Part shown: piece by piece, positions 14,701 through 23,913 of the stretch
Layout of the letters: each line of letters starts with the position of its first letter
Numbering within the stretch: position 1 is the stretch's first letter
Source: Periplaneta americana
Lineage: Eukaryota > Arthropoda > Insecta > Blattodea > Blattidae
Direction: 5' to 3'
Length of the DNA: 64,000 nt
Assembly: GCF_040183065.1 (NCBI RefSeq)
Contig: NC_091119.1
Location: 206,481,298 to 206,545,297, forward strand
Made by a program: the position numbers and the translations under genes
The notes under the pieces: generated by a model
What the model saw: only the letters and a program-made list of their open reading frames with translations
Databases searched by the model: none
Told to the model about the DNA's origin: nothing

Positions 14701-16621
14701 GCGCTACGAGCGTGCTAAACTAGCCCCGGCTATCGACTGGTTACTTGTACAGGATTCATATCATATCATATCGCTAACATTGGTTTATGAATACGAAAAA
14801 CGATAGTTCGCTGATCATCCACCGGAAGCCCGCGCTCAGAATGTCTATGAATACGGCCCTTATATATTAATCCCTGCTTTGTTATTTTAGTATAACAACT
14901 TCACATAACTTTTATTGCAATAACGAAGAAAAATGTGAACTACTGCATCTTATCACACTTGTCAAATTTTGACTTTTTGTCAATCTTATTCCTGAAATAT
15001 TCATATGCTGTAAAGCGTCTCGTCCTATTTAATTCAAATGAAGTAATAACATATTCAAATTGTAACATACACAATAACAGCAGCTTCTTTTTCACACAGA
15101 ATTCCTGATAGTTTCTATCCAAATTATGCAACGTGCTGTCTGCCGTTGATACATCTAGAACTGAACCACAGCCTATAGACTTGTCAACAGTTACACCCAG
15201 TACAGGGACATCACTTCATTTTTACTTGCATTTTTATTGTACCTGCGTTTCTGAATGTACTTGACTCCCACCCCTTTCACTAATGTTCCTGCTCCCGTCA
15301 GCCACACAAACTCACGGCCGCTGTTACATTCGAAGTGTGCTAGCAGTGAAGTAAACAGCACAGAGTATAGCGTGTTTCAGAAATATGGTTGCGTTTTCCA
15401 TAGAAGGAAGAGCCTATATTATTGAAGCTTATTTTCAGGGGCAGGTATTTATGGAGATTAATTTTATCATTTGTGTTTTTAATATTGGTGTCGGCGGAGA
15501 TTGTTGGAGATTGATTTATACTCTTGTTGGATATTAATGGTGAATTTTTGAAAATACAATTATTTTGAAATTGGAGTATTAAATCAGTATGAATATTACT
15601 TTCCAAATAATTAACATTAAAGGTTCATTGGATTCTGGTAAAGGTGCGGTACGGCCAATAGACAATATTTGTTGGATTAAGACTGTATTTAACACACATT
15701 CATTAAAAACGAAAAAAAAAAACTTGCAGCCCTCAAATTAACACTTTCAAATTATTAGTGAAATGTTGAATTCTCCGTCTTTCTTGTTCGCTAATGTAAT
15801 CAGAACACCTGGAATACCATGCAATGTAGCCTACTTCGATATTATAACAAATTTAAAAGAAAAAATAGTCCGAAAAAAGAACTCAGAATATGAAATTCGC
15901 TATAAAACGACACAATAATAATAATGCGCGAATGTGTTCATATTTCTCTATTAGAATTCTATTTCGCGATTTGTCGTGATTGTTTTGTCCCCATATTATT
16001 AATCAGAATCACTTAATTCGTAAAGATCAGTAAAAATCTATTGTATATCTATTATGTCGTGATTTTCGCGATCTCCATAAACACCTGGCCCTGCTTATTT
16101 CGCACAGGTATGGTGTGTAGCATGACTGAATAACTTTATCTGTGTGGACTGAGCAGAAGTGGAGATTAGAGTTACCGAAAGTACGGTAATATGCTGAATA
16201 AAGTAGCCATTATATAATGAATAAAATCGCCTGAAGAGTTGAGTTTGTGAAAAAAATGTTACTACTCTACCGTATTTTGATAAAATACCGTAAAAGTAAT
16301 GATCAAACTAAAAATCCTAATATCGTATTTCCCTGTAACATAAATGGATACATTACTTTTCTCTCCTCCTATAGCTAGTAAAATGATTTGTTTACATATT
16401 GCACTAGTAACATCAAACTCCTGTAATGGAAGGGGGTAACAGTGTTTCCGAGTATAGCCAGGTTAATGTTAAAAATGTTGGTAAAAATAAAGTGATGTCC
16501 TTGTATTTTATTAATGTCGTCTATTAACATTACAGAACGCGTGACCAATGATAAGAAGCAACATATCTGCAACCCCGCAGCCAGCATTTTGTATCACTGT
16601 ATCTATGAAGATTTTCACATG
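238..16621 (+). CDS. Gene A: odorant-binding-protein-like, seven exons, 3' end unresolved
   Basis: Likely a secreted carrier of small hydrophobic ligands of the PBP/GOBP fold. Exons: 238-310, 3669-3778, 11100-11220 (or to 11223), 11893-11939, 12951-12986, 14009-14129, 16536-16621, all with GT-AG introns and compatible phases 1-0-1-0-0-1-0. The 198 residues read here begin with a hydrophobic signal peptide (1 to about 19). An acidic Glu/Lys-rich stretch (about 66-88) comes before the first cysteine. Cysteines at 90, 118, 122, 164, 181 and 191 give C-x27-C-x3-C-x41-C-x16-C-x9-C. This is close to the classical OBP pattern, where the last gap is usually 8. Gene A is first in a tandem series with B and C and shares their exon phases. 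The last exon shown ends in phase 0 without a stop, so at least one further exon is needed. Family assignment is inference from cysteine spacing, signal peptide and exon plan. Confidence 0.72.
743..1433 (+). mobile_element. Non-autonomous TIR element, copy 1
   Basis: The ends of 743-1283 are imperfect inverted repeats that include TATGCTCGACCAT and a nearby AATTATTCAGGTGTATA-like block. A neighbouring block rich in the motif GAAACTCGC extends to about 1433. An inverted second copy lies at 39345-40023, in intron 7 of gene B. The short reading frames inside look incidental. Superfamily not recognised. Confidence 0.5.
1434..2003. other. Intron 1 of gene A, no feature seen
   Basis: AT-rich sequence without a recognisable exon, repeat end or RNA gene. 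Confidence 0.3.
2011..3363 (+). mobile_element. MITE with 7-bp target duplication, split by a hAT element
   Basis: The left end CACAGTCTAGTATATACAGT and the right end (ending at 3363) are inverted repeats. The flanks GTGCAAG (2004-2010 and 3364-3370) are a 7-bp target-site duplication. The MITE itself is about 183 bp; the rest of the span is the inserted hAT element 2190-3351. The second copy (20367-20549) is intact and also has a 7-bp duplication. Confidence 0.6.
2190..3351 (+). mobile_element. Non-autonomous hAT-type transposon, copy 1
   Basis: Begins CAGGCATGTCAAA and ends as the inverted form CAGTGATGTCAAA. It is flanked by 8-bp near-duplications TACTAGGC (2182-2189) and TACTAGAC (3352-3359). 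CAG-type termini and 8-bp duplications are typical of hAT transposons. No transposase is seen, so movement would need an enzyme supplied elsewhere. It is about 1.16 kb, shares near-full-length similarity with 16769-18057, and sits inside a MITE. Confidence 0.68.
3669..3778 (+). CDS. Gene A exon 2
   Basis: Acceptor TATTTCAG, donor GTAAGT, phase 1 to 0, 36 full codons after the split Gly. It encodes a cysteine-free acidic linker that begins YQRYLSVDIELPSYEG. It corresponds to exon 2 of genes B and C in length class and phase. Confidence 0.72.
3958..10385 (-). mobile_element. LINE ORF2 fragment with internally expanded 149-bp array
   Basis: The minus strand at 10110-10300 reads like a reverse transcriptase segment, with RIKCIRLTDDMVLL (an LTDD where FADD is usual) near 10183-10230. 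Minus-strand 4151 down to 3958 continues the ORF2 C-terminal region (LYGAETWILERSEKKRFAAF, then degraded sequence like the tail at 54245-54500). Between these flanks lies a tandem array made from the intervening LINE segment. The copy is 5' truncated and degraded, and it fills most of intron 2 of gene A. It belongs to the non-LTR class; the exact clade is not resolved. Confidence 0.68.
4151..10099 (-). repeat. 149-bp tandem array derived from LINE coding sequence, about 40 units
   Basis: Units are 149 bp, with some 146-bp units missing three bases in a T/G-rich stretch. Each unit, read on minus, encodes the LINE segment from SSNMSCCDEVKRRI through EAFNRERSIFC to VKCFVWSVV. 149 is not a multiple of three, so each unit shifts frame and the many overlapping short frames on both strands are by-products. 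Variants are arranged in dimers and larger blocks, which suggests growth by unequal exchange. Confidence 0.9.
10390..10681 (+). mobile_element. piggyBac-like MITE, 292 bp
   Basis: The ends CCCCTTCAGTCCTGA and TCAGGCCAGAAGGGG are inverted repeats. They are flanked by TTAA at 10386-10389 and 10682-10685, the target site of the piggyBac superfamily. No coding sequence is present. It is inserted at the edge of the LINE copy in intron 2 of gene A. Confidence 0.62.
10686..11099. other. 3' part of gene A intron 2
   Basis: Single-copy-looking AT-rich DNA leading to the exon 3 acceptor. Nothing else seen. Confidence 0.3.
11100..11220 (+). CDS. Gene A exon 3 (first OBP cysteine)
   Basis: Phase 0 to 1. 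It encodes a run of Glu and Lys, then the segment IEKECEEQMKEKV, which carries the first conserved cysteine. Two donors fit the same phase: GTAGTA at 11221 and the stronger GTAAGA at 11224. The second adds one residue. The charged run is absent from gene B. Confidence 0.7.
11708..11756. repeat. (TA)n microsatellite
   Basis: A run of alternating T and A followed by a T run, in intron 3 of gene A. Confidence 0.85.
11893..11939 (+). CDS. Gene A exon 4
   Basis: Acceptor TTATTACAG, donor GTGAGT, 47 nt, phase 1 to 0. It encodes SSEHVSREVAENEKQ, the spacer between the first and second cysteines. It is matched by the 35-nt exon 4 of gene B in the same phases. Confidence 0.65.
12056..12160. repeat. 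Possible dispersed repeat fragment
   Basis: The phrase TGTTATGTTTTATTTAACGA resembles the start of a repeat I associate with cockroach DNA. Only one end is visible, the classification is unknown, and this rests on memory. Confidence 0.25.
12951..12986 (+). CDS. Gene A exon 5 (C-x3-C microexon)
   Basis: A 36-nt exon between TTTTAG and GTGAGT, phase 0 to 0, reading CFFECVFQKNKA. It holds the second and third OBP cysteines with the invariant three-residue gap. Gene B has a 36-nt exon of identical length and phase (34362-34397). Confidence 0.72.
12987..14008. other. Gene A intron 5
   Basis: Contains at about 13662-13692 a retroelement-like phrase (CCGAAGATGACC followed by GGTCGAAACATG) that resembles a hammerhead core. 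No exon or complete element was recognised otherwise. Confidence 0.3.
14009..14129 (+). CDS. Gene A exon 6 (fourth cysteine)
   Basis: 121 nt, phase 0 to 1, donor GTAAGA. It reads ADSKGNIIEKQ and onward to YDSCLKKVK, with the fourth cysteine 41 residues after the third, inside the classical OBP range. Exon 6 of gene B is exactly the same length. Confidence 0.75.
14289..14522 (+). mobile_element. MITE with GAGGG termini
   Basis: The ends GAGGGTTTTGCCGGAAAAAG and its inverted counterpart (ending GGCAAAGCCCTC) flank 234 bp. Both sides carry AATT, which could be a 4-bp duplication or part of a longer TIR. It lies in intron 6 of gene A. Confidence 0.55.
14671..14859 (+). mobile_element. MITE with GGGTGCTATTCAT termini, copy 1
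   Basis: The left end GGGTGCTATTCATGGACATT is inverted at the right as AATGTCTATGAATACGGCCC (with a few differences). A close second copy is at 43411-43572. The flanks CTA and TTA hint at a 3-bp target duplication of the PIF/Harbinger kind, but that is weak. Confidence 0.5.
15203..16503 (+). mobile_element. TIR element with CAGGGACATC-type ends, copy 1 (1.3 kb)
   Basis: Starts CAGGGACATCACTTCATTTT and ends with the inverse (AAATAAAGTGATGTCCTTG), flanked by TA on both sides. Copies 2 and 3 are at 45337-46456 and 62419-63505 in the same orientation. No transposase is recognised. The TA target suggests a Tc1/mariner-related or similar superfamily. It ends 32 bp before exon 7 of gene A. Confidence 0.6.
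16536..16621 (+). CDS. Gene A exon 7 (C-x9-C)
   Basis: Phase 1 to 0, donor GTAAGT. It reads RVTNDKKQHICNPAASILYH then CIYEDFHM, giving the fifth and sixth cysteines. Its acceptor lies only 32 bp after the end of a TIR element (15203-16503), so part of the splice-acceptor neighbourhood borders transposon sequence. Unspliced read-through would add eight residues and stop. Confidence 0.75.
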
Positions 16622-16768
16622 GTAAGTCGATATTTGAGATACTGCAAATAATTTATTACAAAAAATAATGACAAGATATCCCACTGCCTGTGTAGTTTGG
16701 CTCCCAGATCTGGAGGTTCAGAAGAATTTACTTTGAAGACGAAAAGTTCCCTGGGTGTCTAGCTAGGG

Positions 16769-17564
16769 CAGGCATGTCAATTGATGCCCACAGGATCAAG
16801 CGCGCGCTTTAGAGCCCAGGAGAGCCTGGGCGCTTTACAGCGGAAAGGAAAGAGACAGACGAAAGAGGTGGTATATGCCACTTGGTCGAGCTATATTCAG
16901 GGATGGCCAGCACTGATTCAATAGATAAAGGGAAGAGAAATTATTAAAACTGTATCCATGTTAATTTTTAGATTTGCCTCAGAAGTATAAGTGCATTATA
17001 AGAATGCAAGTTGTAATTTTAATGCTCATTTTTCACAAGTTTGATTTTTTTATTCAAAAGAAATATTTTCTCAACTTTTCGTATAGAAAAGTGAAATTTT
17101 CAGGTATAGGCCTATTTATTTAGTAGCCTTACAGAATGTTTTCGTAAATCTAATATACCGTATATACGTATTACTGAAGATAGTGTATTGAACATTTTGA
17201 AAATATTCGCATGGAAATTGTTTGTAAGGAAATGAATTAACAAAGCAACTACTGTTACACCATAAGCAAAAGATACGTGCCCATGTGTTGTAAAAATGTC
17301 AGCTCTATAGCTTCAGTACATTACGATAAAATAATTTAATATTCTGATGATAGTAAGTTGCTCACAAATATCACGTTAAAAACATAATGCGATAAGAGTC
17401 TTGTTATGTAATATTAGTTACACTTAAAACAGATACAGTATCTAGGTAACTTTGCTTGATACTGTGATATTGTTTTTGATTAGTTTATTGATTACTTTTG
17501 TAAGGCTAAAGATACCATCAATATAAATTCCAACTTATCAAGTCATACTCAATCTTTTTCTTTG

Positions 17565-17636
<72 letters not shown>

Positions 17637-18057
17637 TAATGTACCCAGAATTTTTCTCCGTTCCATTACTCTTTCATCGTTTGGAATATATCTTTCTTTA
17701 TGAATGATTTGTTTCATCCACTTAATACAGTATAATATTATACTAGTATGGAATTTAAGTGAATATTCCTTCTTAACTCTCTATTATGTTATTAACATTT
17801 GAAACACAAGTACAATATTAAGAAATCAGTGTTAGTACTTTTGTTTTACAGACAATATAGATAATATTAAACAGAAAGAAGCCATATAAAAATAACGACA
17901 TAAAATTTCACGTTCCGTTTGAAGTTTGTGCACCACTGTTTTCTTAATCCAACAGGCTGCTTATTCATATACACAACCTTTCCTCTTTCCATACTTAGCA
18001 CTTGCTGCCCGCGCACGACGTAAAGGTCAGAAAAATGCGCTTGCTTTGACATCACTG
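16769..18057 (+). mobile_element. Non-autonomous hAT-type transposon, copy 2
   Basis: The same element as 2190-3351, with CAGGCATGTCAA start and inverted CAGTGATGTCAAAG end. It is flanked by AGCTAGGG (16761-16768) and AGTTAGGG (18058-18065), an 8-bp duplication with one change. It is longer because an (AT)n tract and a short A/T-rich segment (about 17565-17690) are inserted inside. Confidence 0.68.
17565..17690. repeat. (AT)n insertion inside the hAT copy
   Basis: About 60 nt of alternating AT followed by a short unique segment, absent from copy 1. The words TTTGGAATAT on both sides look like a target duplication, so this may be a small retroposed sequence ending in a microsatellite. Confidence 0.5.
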
Positions 18058-18494
18058 AGTTAGGGTCTGAAAGTTTGTATGGATGCGAGTATGATGAATT
18101 ATAATTAACCAATCTTCAAATGGACAGAAACCTAACACATGTTTCAACGTCACATTGTTGACAAAGTAACGACATCTGCGACCTCACCCAGAAAGCATCA
18201 AGAGATGCTAAACAGTAGTTCACAATAAACAAAAAAAAAAGTGTACATTGCATAACACGACAGGAACATTAAAAATCTTTGTTGTTATTAACTATCACTA
18301 CACTGATTTAGAGGGACGTTTGAACAATTTATGAAATAGGACTATTTGCTTATGGGTTCTCTTGGGAAACATTTATATTTATGCGTATAATTTTCAACAA
18401 ATTATGTCACAACTATTTTCTACTTTGTTGAAAGAAATACTGGAATTTACTAACATCAGGACTCCAGTCAACAATAGTAGGTAACACACCTGAC

Positions 18495-19810
18495 TAGATC
18501 CGATTTTACACATTACTAGTGGCTTGTGCATCAAATGCTGCGAACTAAGTTCATTAGACGTTGAAATAAATTTTTTTTCAGACTTACAGTATTTTGAATG
18601 AAGAATACCAGACATTTTGAAAGTTATTTGCTTCCGTAATAATGAAACATATTCTTTCTGAATGTTCTTTTATGCCAAATACCTTTTCTTGAACCTATCC
18701 ACCTTCAAGTTTTCATTTTCAGCGCGAAAACGTAAGTAACAATGGGTTTTTCATGTGGGAGAAAAGCAATAGCTATTTCAGGTCATTGTGGATTGTAGGT
18801 GAAAGTTAAAAAAAACGTCAGGTTTGCTATGCTTTCGAACAATAGACATAGCATCTTGGTATAGCTGCTGCATGTAGAGCTTGAAATGTAGAGGGTAAAC
18901 TCATTTTATCCTGCTGAGAGATCTTGCTGAAATGATCGAGAGACTATAAAATTTTCTAGATCTCTTATTTTATCAGTAAGTAATATCTTTTGATCTTTCC
19001 TTAGGAACTGTAATTTTTGCGCTCTCTCGAGCCAATACTGAAGAGAATGACGCATATAAGTATCTACACCACACCGCCGTTAAGTATATGAAAAAGATCC
19101 TACCCCACATGATTAATAACTATAAAAACATTTGATTTTTAATAACAATATTATTTATTATCTTACGTAAGTTTTATAGTTTTCAGTAACATGTACTATA
19201 CAGCCGCTACTCAGTAAATTATAGAAATCAAGATCTAATGTAAGATATTCTTTACATCTACTTACATAACCCCAAAACGTTCCACTTTCATATAATCAAT
19301 ATAGCATTAATATGTATAATTAATGAAAAATAGTAACATCATGGCATTAACTATTATAATATTTCATTTTCTGATGGTAATAATGTCATCAAACCACCTA
19401 AAATTTTGTAGATTTTGATGTCCACTACACAGCTGTACTCAGAAAATTACACACCGCAGAATCAGACCTGTGAATTATTTTCAGTGATTGTTGAAGATTT
19501 TAATAACCAATTGAATTTGAGCTCTAAATACTATATGTCAGCAACCCTACAGGTCTTCGTGTATTAACCCATTGTTTATTGTAGTATGTTTATGTTTTGT
19601 TTCATTCTGATAAGCCATATTTCTCAAAACTGATGACAGATGGATTTTTTAAAATAGGAAAATAATGTAAGAAAATTGATATTTCACTGAAAACTGCTAT
19701 TTTTCTGAAAATCTTTGGGTTCCAAGCTTAAAAATGAGGGGTTAGTTATTAAAAGCCGTTCAGCCGTTTTGCCGTAATTTCCATTACCAGTTCAAATTAT
19801 TTATATAGAC
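18495..19810 (-). repeat. Dispersed repeat, copy 1 (inverted relative to 27925-28835)
   Basis: Blocks 18495-18645 and about 19015-19810 are the reverse complement of 27925-28835. About 370 bp (18646-19014) is present only here. The end phrase TTACGGCAAAACGGCTGAAC (read on minus) resembles an arthropod DNA-element end that I cannot name with certainty. Confidence 0.5.
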
Positions 19811-20366
19811 AGTCGTACTTCATTTGCATGTGTGGGTCCAATAAGCTGTCCCAAAATACGAGTATTGCAAAATTACCATTTCAACGCACGCTTGAAATCT
19901 CCATAAACCACACTCAAACTCGACCAATTAATGTAAAATGAATTGCTGAAATAGTTTCCTTTTTTCCAGCCGCTATAGTGAGACACCAGCCTACAGCTTC
20001 AACACCGACCACAGAAATGCATGCTGCGATATCTCCTGTCACAACTCTGCATTTGTTCACTCACTATTTAGGCGAAGTTTTTTTATTATTATTTATCTGT
20101 AATCATCGCCTTGTTGAGTTAACGGTTAAAATGAGCAGGTTTTCTCATTAAGGTACCTTGCATCACATCAGAGAATTACAAGACTGTTGTCTCATTTGTA
20201 ATACACAAAATAAAAAAATACAAGAACAATTATTATATGTTAAACCCCTGATTAAATATATCAGATTGGTCATTTCCATGTTATGAAATGAAAACATAAA
20301 AGAGAACAACCACTAGGATCTCCACTGTCGAAAATGAATTCTTTAGTAACGACAGCTATATGGAAG

Positions 20367-20549
20367 CAGAGTCTAGTATATACAGTCGCGAAGCTCAATA
20401 CGTAGTAAATATGCAAACATTAGATAGTTGCTCACCACTAGGATCGCTAATATCGCCTCATTACAGGCAATGCAAAATAGTACCGTCGAGATCTATTGTT
20501 TCTAGCACCCTCAAACCTCAAGCTTCGTGACTGTATATAGTAGACTGTG
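20367..20549 (-). mobile_element. MITE with 7-bp target duplication, intact copy 2
   Basis: The termini CAGAGTCTAGTATATACAGT and the inverted right end match the split copy at 2011-3363. ATGGAAG at 20360-20366 and 20550-20556 is the duplication. 183 bp, non-coding. Confidence 0.62.
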
Positions 20550-20618
20550 ATGGAAGTACAGTTGCAAGCGATTACTCCATGCAATTCCGTAAGGGTTATA
20601 ACGTGACTTCTTTTGCAG

Positions 20619-20744
20619 TCGCTAGATGGCAGCATAGTGAAACTGATAACAGTTGTTCTCTTGAAAGTCCATTCGGCTGATCAATCTGTTATATGTGATA
20701 AGCAGTTAAACTGTAAATACGATAAAATGCAGCTTAAAAATTGA
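20619..20744 (+). CDS. Candidate terminal exon of gene A
   Basis: A strong acceptor (CTTCTTTTGCAG) is followed by an open phase-0 frame of 41 codons ending in TGA. This fits the phase-0 end of exon 7. The C-terminal part reads VICDKQLNCKYDKMQLKN, with two cysteines, recalling the extra cysteine pair at the end of gene B. An AATAAA lies 57 bp later. Against it: the first 45 bp resemble a motif at 57070-57115, so the start may be repeat-derived, and exon 7 is 4 kb upstream. Confidence 0.28.
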   Translation, partial: SLDGSIVKLITVVLLKVHSADQSVICDKQLNCKYDKMQLKN

Positions 20745-20800
20745 TAATGGTCGGTACCGCCAGTTTACGGTGTAATGTGCGATACTAGAAGAACAATAAT

Positions 20801-20806
20801 AATAAA
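20801..20806 (+). terminator. Candidate poly(A) signal of gene A
   Basis: AATAAA, 57 bp after the stop of the candidate terminal exon. It is meaningful only if that exon is real. Confidence 0.25.
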
Positions 20807-21139
20807 GCTGACAAGGATCTGAAGAGAGAAGAGGAATAAGAAATGATGTTAATATTGGTAAAGTTTGTACTTACACAAAACTGAATTTATATTGAATTAT
20901 GAATATAATAAATGAAATTCATTGTACCCATCTCTGTTTCTTCTGTGCATACATTGCTTCGTGTACTATAACTGCCACATCTTTGTTTCATTACGCTTCC
21001 ATCATCGAAACCATTATAACAGTGTGTATCGAAATATGCACGTAACACTTTTAATGGTTTGTCAGGGATTGCCTTCAAATATACATGTAGGCCTACTTTT
21101 ATAAATACATATACCTATGCTTAACTTCTAAGCAACTAG
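20807..21139. other. Intergenic A-B, nothing seen
   Basis: No supported gene, repeat end or RNA in this stretch. Confidence 0.3.
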
Positions 21140-21721
21140 CAACGATCATTTGCTCATTTATTTAATCAGTTATTTATTACTTACTTATTGAATTGCTCAT
21201 TTACTTACACATTTATTTCTTTATTTATTTACTTATTTATTTATGGATTTACTTATGTATTTATTTATTCATTTATTTATTTATTCATTTACTCATTTAC
21301 TTATTTATTTATTTACTTATTTACTTATTTATTTATTTATTTACTTATTTACTTACTTATTTATTTACTTATTTACTTATTTATTTATTTACTTATTTGT
21401 TTACTTTTATTTATTTATTTACTTACTTATTTGTTTACTTTTATTTATTTATTTACTTATTTGTTTACTTTTACTTATTCGTTTACTTTTACTTATTCGT
21501 TTACTTTTACTTATTTATTTATTTTTATTTGTTTACTTATTTATTTACTTTTATTTATTTATTTACTTATTTATTATTTATTTATTTACTTATTTATTTA
21601 CTTATTTATTTACTTATTCATTTATTTATTTACTTATTTACTTATTTATTTACTTATTATTTATTTATTTATTTATTTACTTATTTATTTATTTACTTAC
21701 TTACTTCACTTATTTATTTAC

Positions 21722-21764
<43 letters not shown>

Positions 21765-21800
21765 CTTACTTACTTACTTCACTTATTTATTTATTTATAA
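21140..21800. repeat. (TTTA)n / (TTTACT)n tetranucleotide tract, about 660 bp
   Basis: TTTA with frequent CTTA variants throughout. The three long overlapping Leu/Tyr/Ile-rich reading frames here are pure products of the repeat, not genes. Confidence 0.95.
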
Positions 21801-22193
21801 TACTCGTAAATTACTGAACTCCTAAATATAGAAGCAACACAGCTTCAATAATATCAATAGCAGTATTCATAGTCTACCATGGAGGAAGATCATGTACAAG
21901 TGCTCTGTGTCCTCCCTGGATCTGATATCGAACGGGACCAGTGTAGTTGTCTGTAAGCAGTGTAATGCTAATTATTGTAAGGTTGCTTAATGCAGTGACA
22001 TGCATTGACTGTTTAAATTCATTTCATCTTAGCTGCGGTACATTGATTAAAAATGTTGAATTATCTGACGATAATACAGTGGAGTGTTGTAATATTGAGG
22101 TTAAGAATAATGACGACAAGGTTGATGACCTATCTGCAGCATTAAGCGAGATTGCAGACGACGACGACAACAACAACAACAAGATCGACATTC

Positions 22194-22449
22194 TTTTTTT
22201 TTTAGTAGGTTATTTTACGACGCTGTATCAACATCTCAAGTTATTTAGGGTCTGAATGAATGAAGGTGATAATGACGGTGAAATGAGTCCGGGGTCCAGC
22301 ACCGAAAGTTACCCAGCATTTGCTCATATTTGGTTGAGGGAAAACCACGGAAAAAACCTCAACCAGGTAACTTTCCCCGACCGGGAATCGAACCCGGGCC
22401 ACCTGATTTCGCGGCCAGACGCGCTAGCCGTTACTCCACAGGTGTGGAC
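22194..22449 (-). mobile_element. tRNA-headed SINE, family 1
   Basis: On minus it starts with an RNA polymerase III-type head (GTGGAGTAACGG as an A-box region, GGTTCGATTCCCGG as B box). Then comes a body containing CTGGTTGAGGTTTTTTCCG and a 3' tail near ACCTACTAAAA. It is flanked by the 9-bp duplication TCGACATTC (22185-22193, 22450-22458). It is inserted in the LINE ORF1 remnant. Confidence 0.82.
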
Positions 22450-22815
22450 TCGACATTCGTATAGTCAGGTTTATTTTAACCCAAAAAATGTATCAATGAA
22501 CTTCGAAGTAAAATATCTACTCTTGATCAACTACCTGATAAAAGTAATGATCTAACGACTGTTCAGCAGTATGTCTACAGGAAAAACCATTTTCAGGTAG
22601 TAAGGAATCTGTTAAACAACAAGTTACTAATAATGAGAGCTTGGATAAATATGGCCAGTCAGTGAATTATTCAAATAACCCTACTTGTAAAATGATTCAG
22701 TTATCCATTGATGGCAAGTCAACTGATAAATTGGATAGATCTACAGTAAGTAACAGTAACGTAGACAGTAATTTGTCCCTTGATGAACTGTGGACAACGG
22801 TTGTTAATAAACATA

Positions 22816-23526
22816 ATAGTAATATGCGTTACAAGAGCGGTATGTTGAAGTTTTCATGTTCGAGGAAGAGTTTGAAAAAGCGAAACGTAGTTGAGCTTTT
22901 TTAATTTCCGAGAATTGAAAGAAAACATACCGCTCGTGTATCGTACATTATTTTGTGCGAAGGTCGTTTATTACATACCTGAAAGACGAATTTCTAATTA
23001 GTTGCAATGAAATCTCCATCTTGGTTTCTGTTCAGTGACGGCAAATTTGCAAAACAAAAATATCTATCTTCAACATTGTTGCTTTAAAATGTTTTCTGTG
23101 TTTACTATACTTCAGCAGGCCGTGATATAAGTCTGTCTTTCCCCCCCCCCCCCCAGTCTTTGATGAGTCTGGAATCTTGTTGATTTTTTCACGGCTTCCT
23201 TAATGTTACTTGCATCACGAATGCAGTAACTTTAGTGGAGTTGTAGAGTTTACTTAATTTTTGCAAATATTTAAAAACAATAATTAACAGTGAAATTTAG
23301 GTGAAATTGCAGTGGTAAGTTTCCAATTTATAATTATTACTATATTGAACGTCTCTAAAAATAATATGTTAAAAGCCTAAAGCAGTAAAATCAATATGTC
23401 ACTTAAGCGGTAAGAAGAGGGAAATTGTTATGTGTGTTAGGTTGGGAATACTGAATGTGGAATTTTAGACTTTCCGCGGATTGGTTTTGTGCGGAAACCA
23501 ATCAAATACGCACAATTTCGCACAAA
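22816..23526 (+). mobile_element. Unclassified element, copy 1
   Basis: About 0.7 kb that recurs inverted at 37635-38335. It has a 30-bp inverted pair near one end (AAGAGCGGTATGTT at 22832 against AACATACCGCTCGTG at 22931) and a small palindrome around TTGGTTTTGTGCGGAAACCA at the other. It contains a poly-C run at 23142-23154. It is inserted between two pieces of the LINE ORF1. Confidence 0.5.
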
Positions 23527-23913
23527 AAGAAGTTACAGAGCCCCACAGTGGTAGGAGAGAAAGTTAATTTTGATAAGTCTAAATTACAGGGTGTTCCTAA
23601 AACTGTATTACATGTGTATAGACTTTCGCCGGACACGAAGCCGGAGTGTGTGAGTGATTTCTCAAAGTCATATTTTCCTGAAGTTACCGTAGGGAAACTA
23701 GCGTCCAGATATCCAGCGCTGTATTCTTCGTTCAAAATATATATTTTTGTCTTTTGTACCATAAAATAAATAAATAAACGACTGACTGCTAGCACCTACT
23801 TTACATTTCCTCAACTAAAGATCAAGATCACGAAAGCACGCACACTCAATTGTGACTGGGACGAGCTGATCAACAAATTTCTTGTACAGTCTATACATTT
23901 TATAAATTATTAA

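Larger units (their letters stand above)
21880..23795 (+). mobile_element. LINE ORF1 remnant with PHD-like finger, split by two insertions
   Basis: Pieces: 21880-22184, 22459-22815 and about 23530-23795. The first piece encodes VVCKQCNANYCKV and CIDCLNSFHLSC, the C-x2-C ... C-x2-C-x4-H-x2-C spacing of a PHD-type finger found in ORF1 of some CR1/Jockey-like LINEs. It has internal stops. The last piece encodes LHVYRLSPDTKPECVSDF and SRYPALYSSF, like the RRM-like or C-terminal region of such ORF1 proteins. A SINE and an unclassified element interrupt it. Confidence 0.55.

Noticed and set aside
18128-18169. Short open frame after a possible acceptor, reading KPNTCFNVTLLTK and stop, as end of gene A
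   Set aside because: The acceptor has a poor pyrimidine tract and no poly(A) signal follows nearby.
18723-18731. Nine-base exon CGCGAAAAC between good splice sites, as exon 8 of gene A
   Set aside because: Good sites but no cysteine and no support. Joining it to the next good acceptor (19971) gives an immediate stop.
21188-21825. Three frames of about 185-210 codons rich in Leu, Tyr, Ile and Phe that look like membrane proteins
   Set aside because: They are translations of the (TTTA)n tract in all three frames.
22256-22555. Frame with MSPGSSTESYPAFAHIWLRE (and the related minus frame at 50840-51052)
   Set aside because: It lies wholly in a family 1 SINE. Such frames are often predicted as genes in cockroach assemblies but are SINE sequence.
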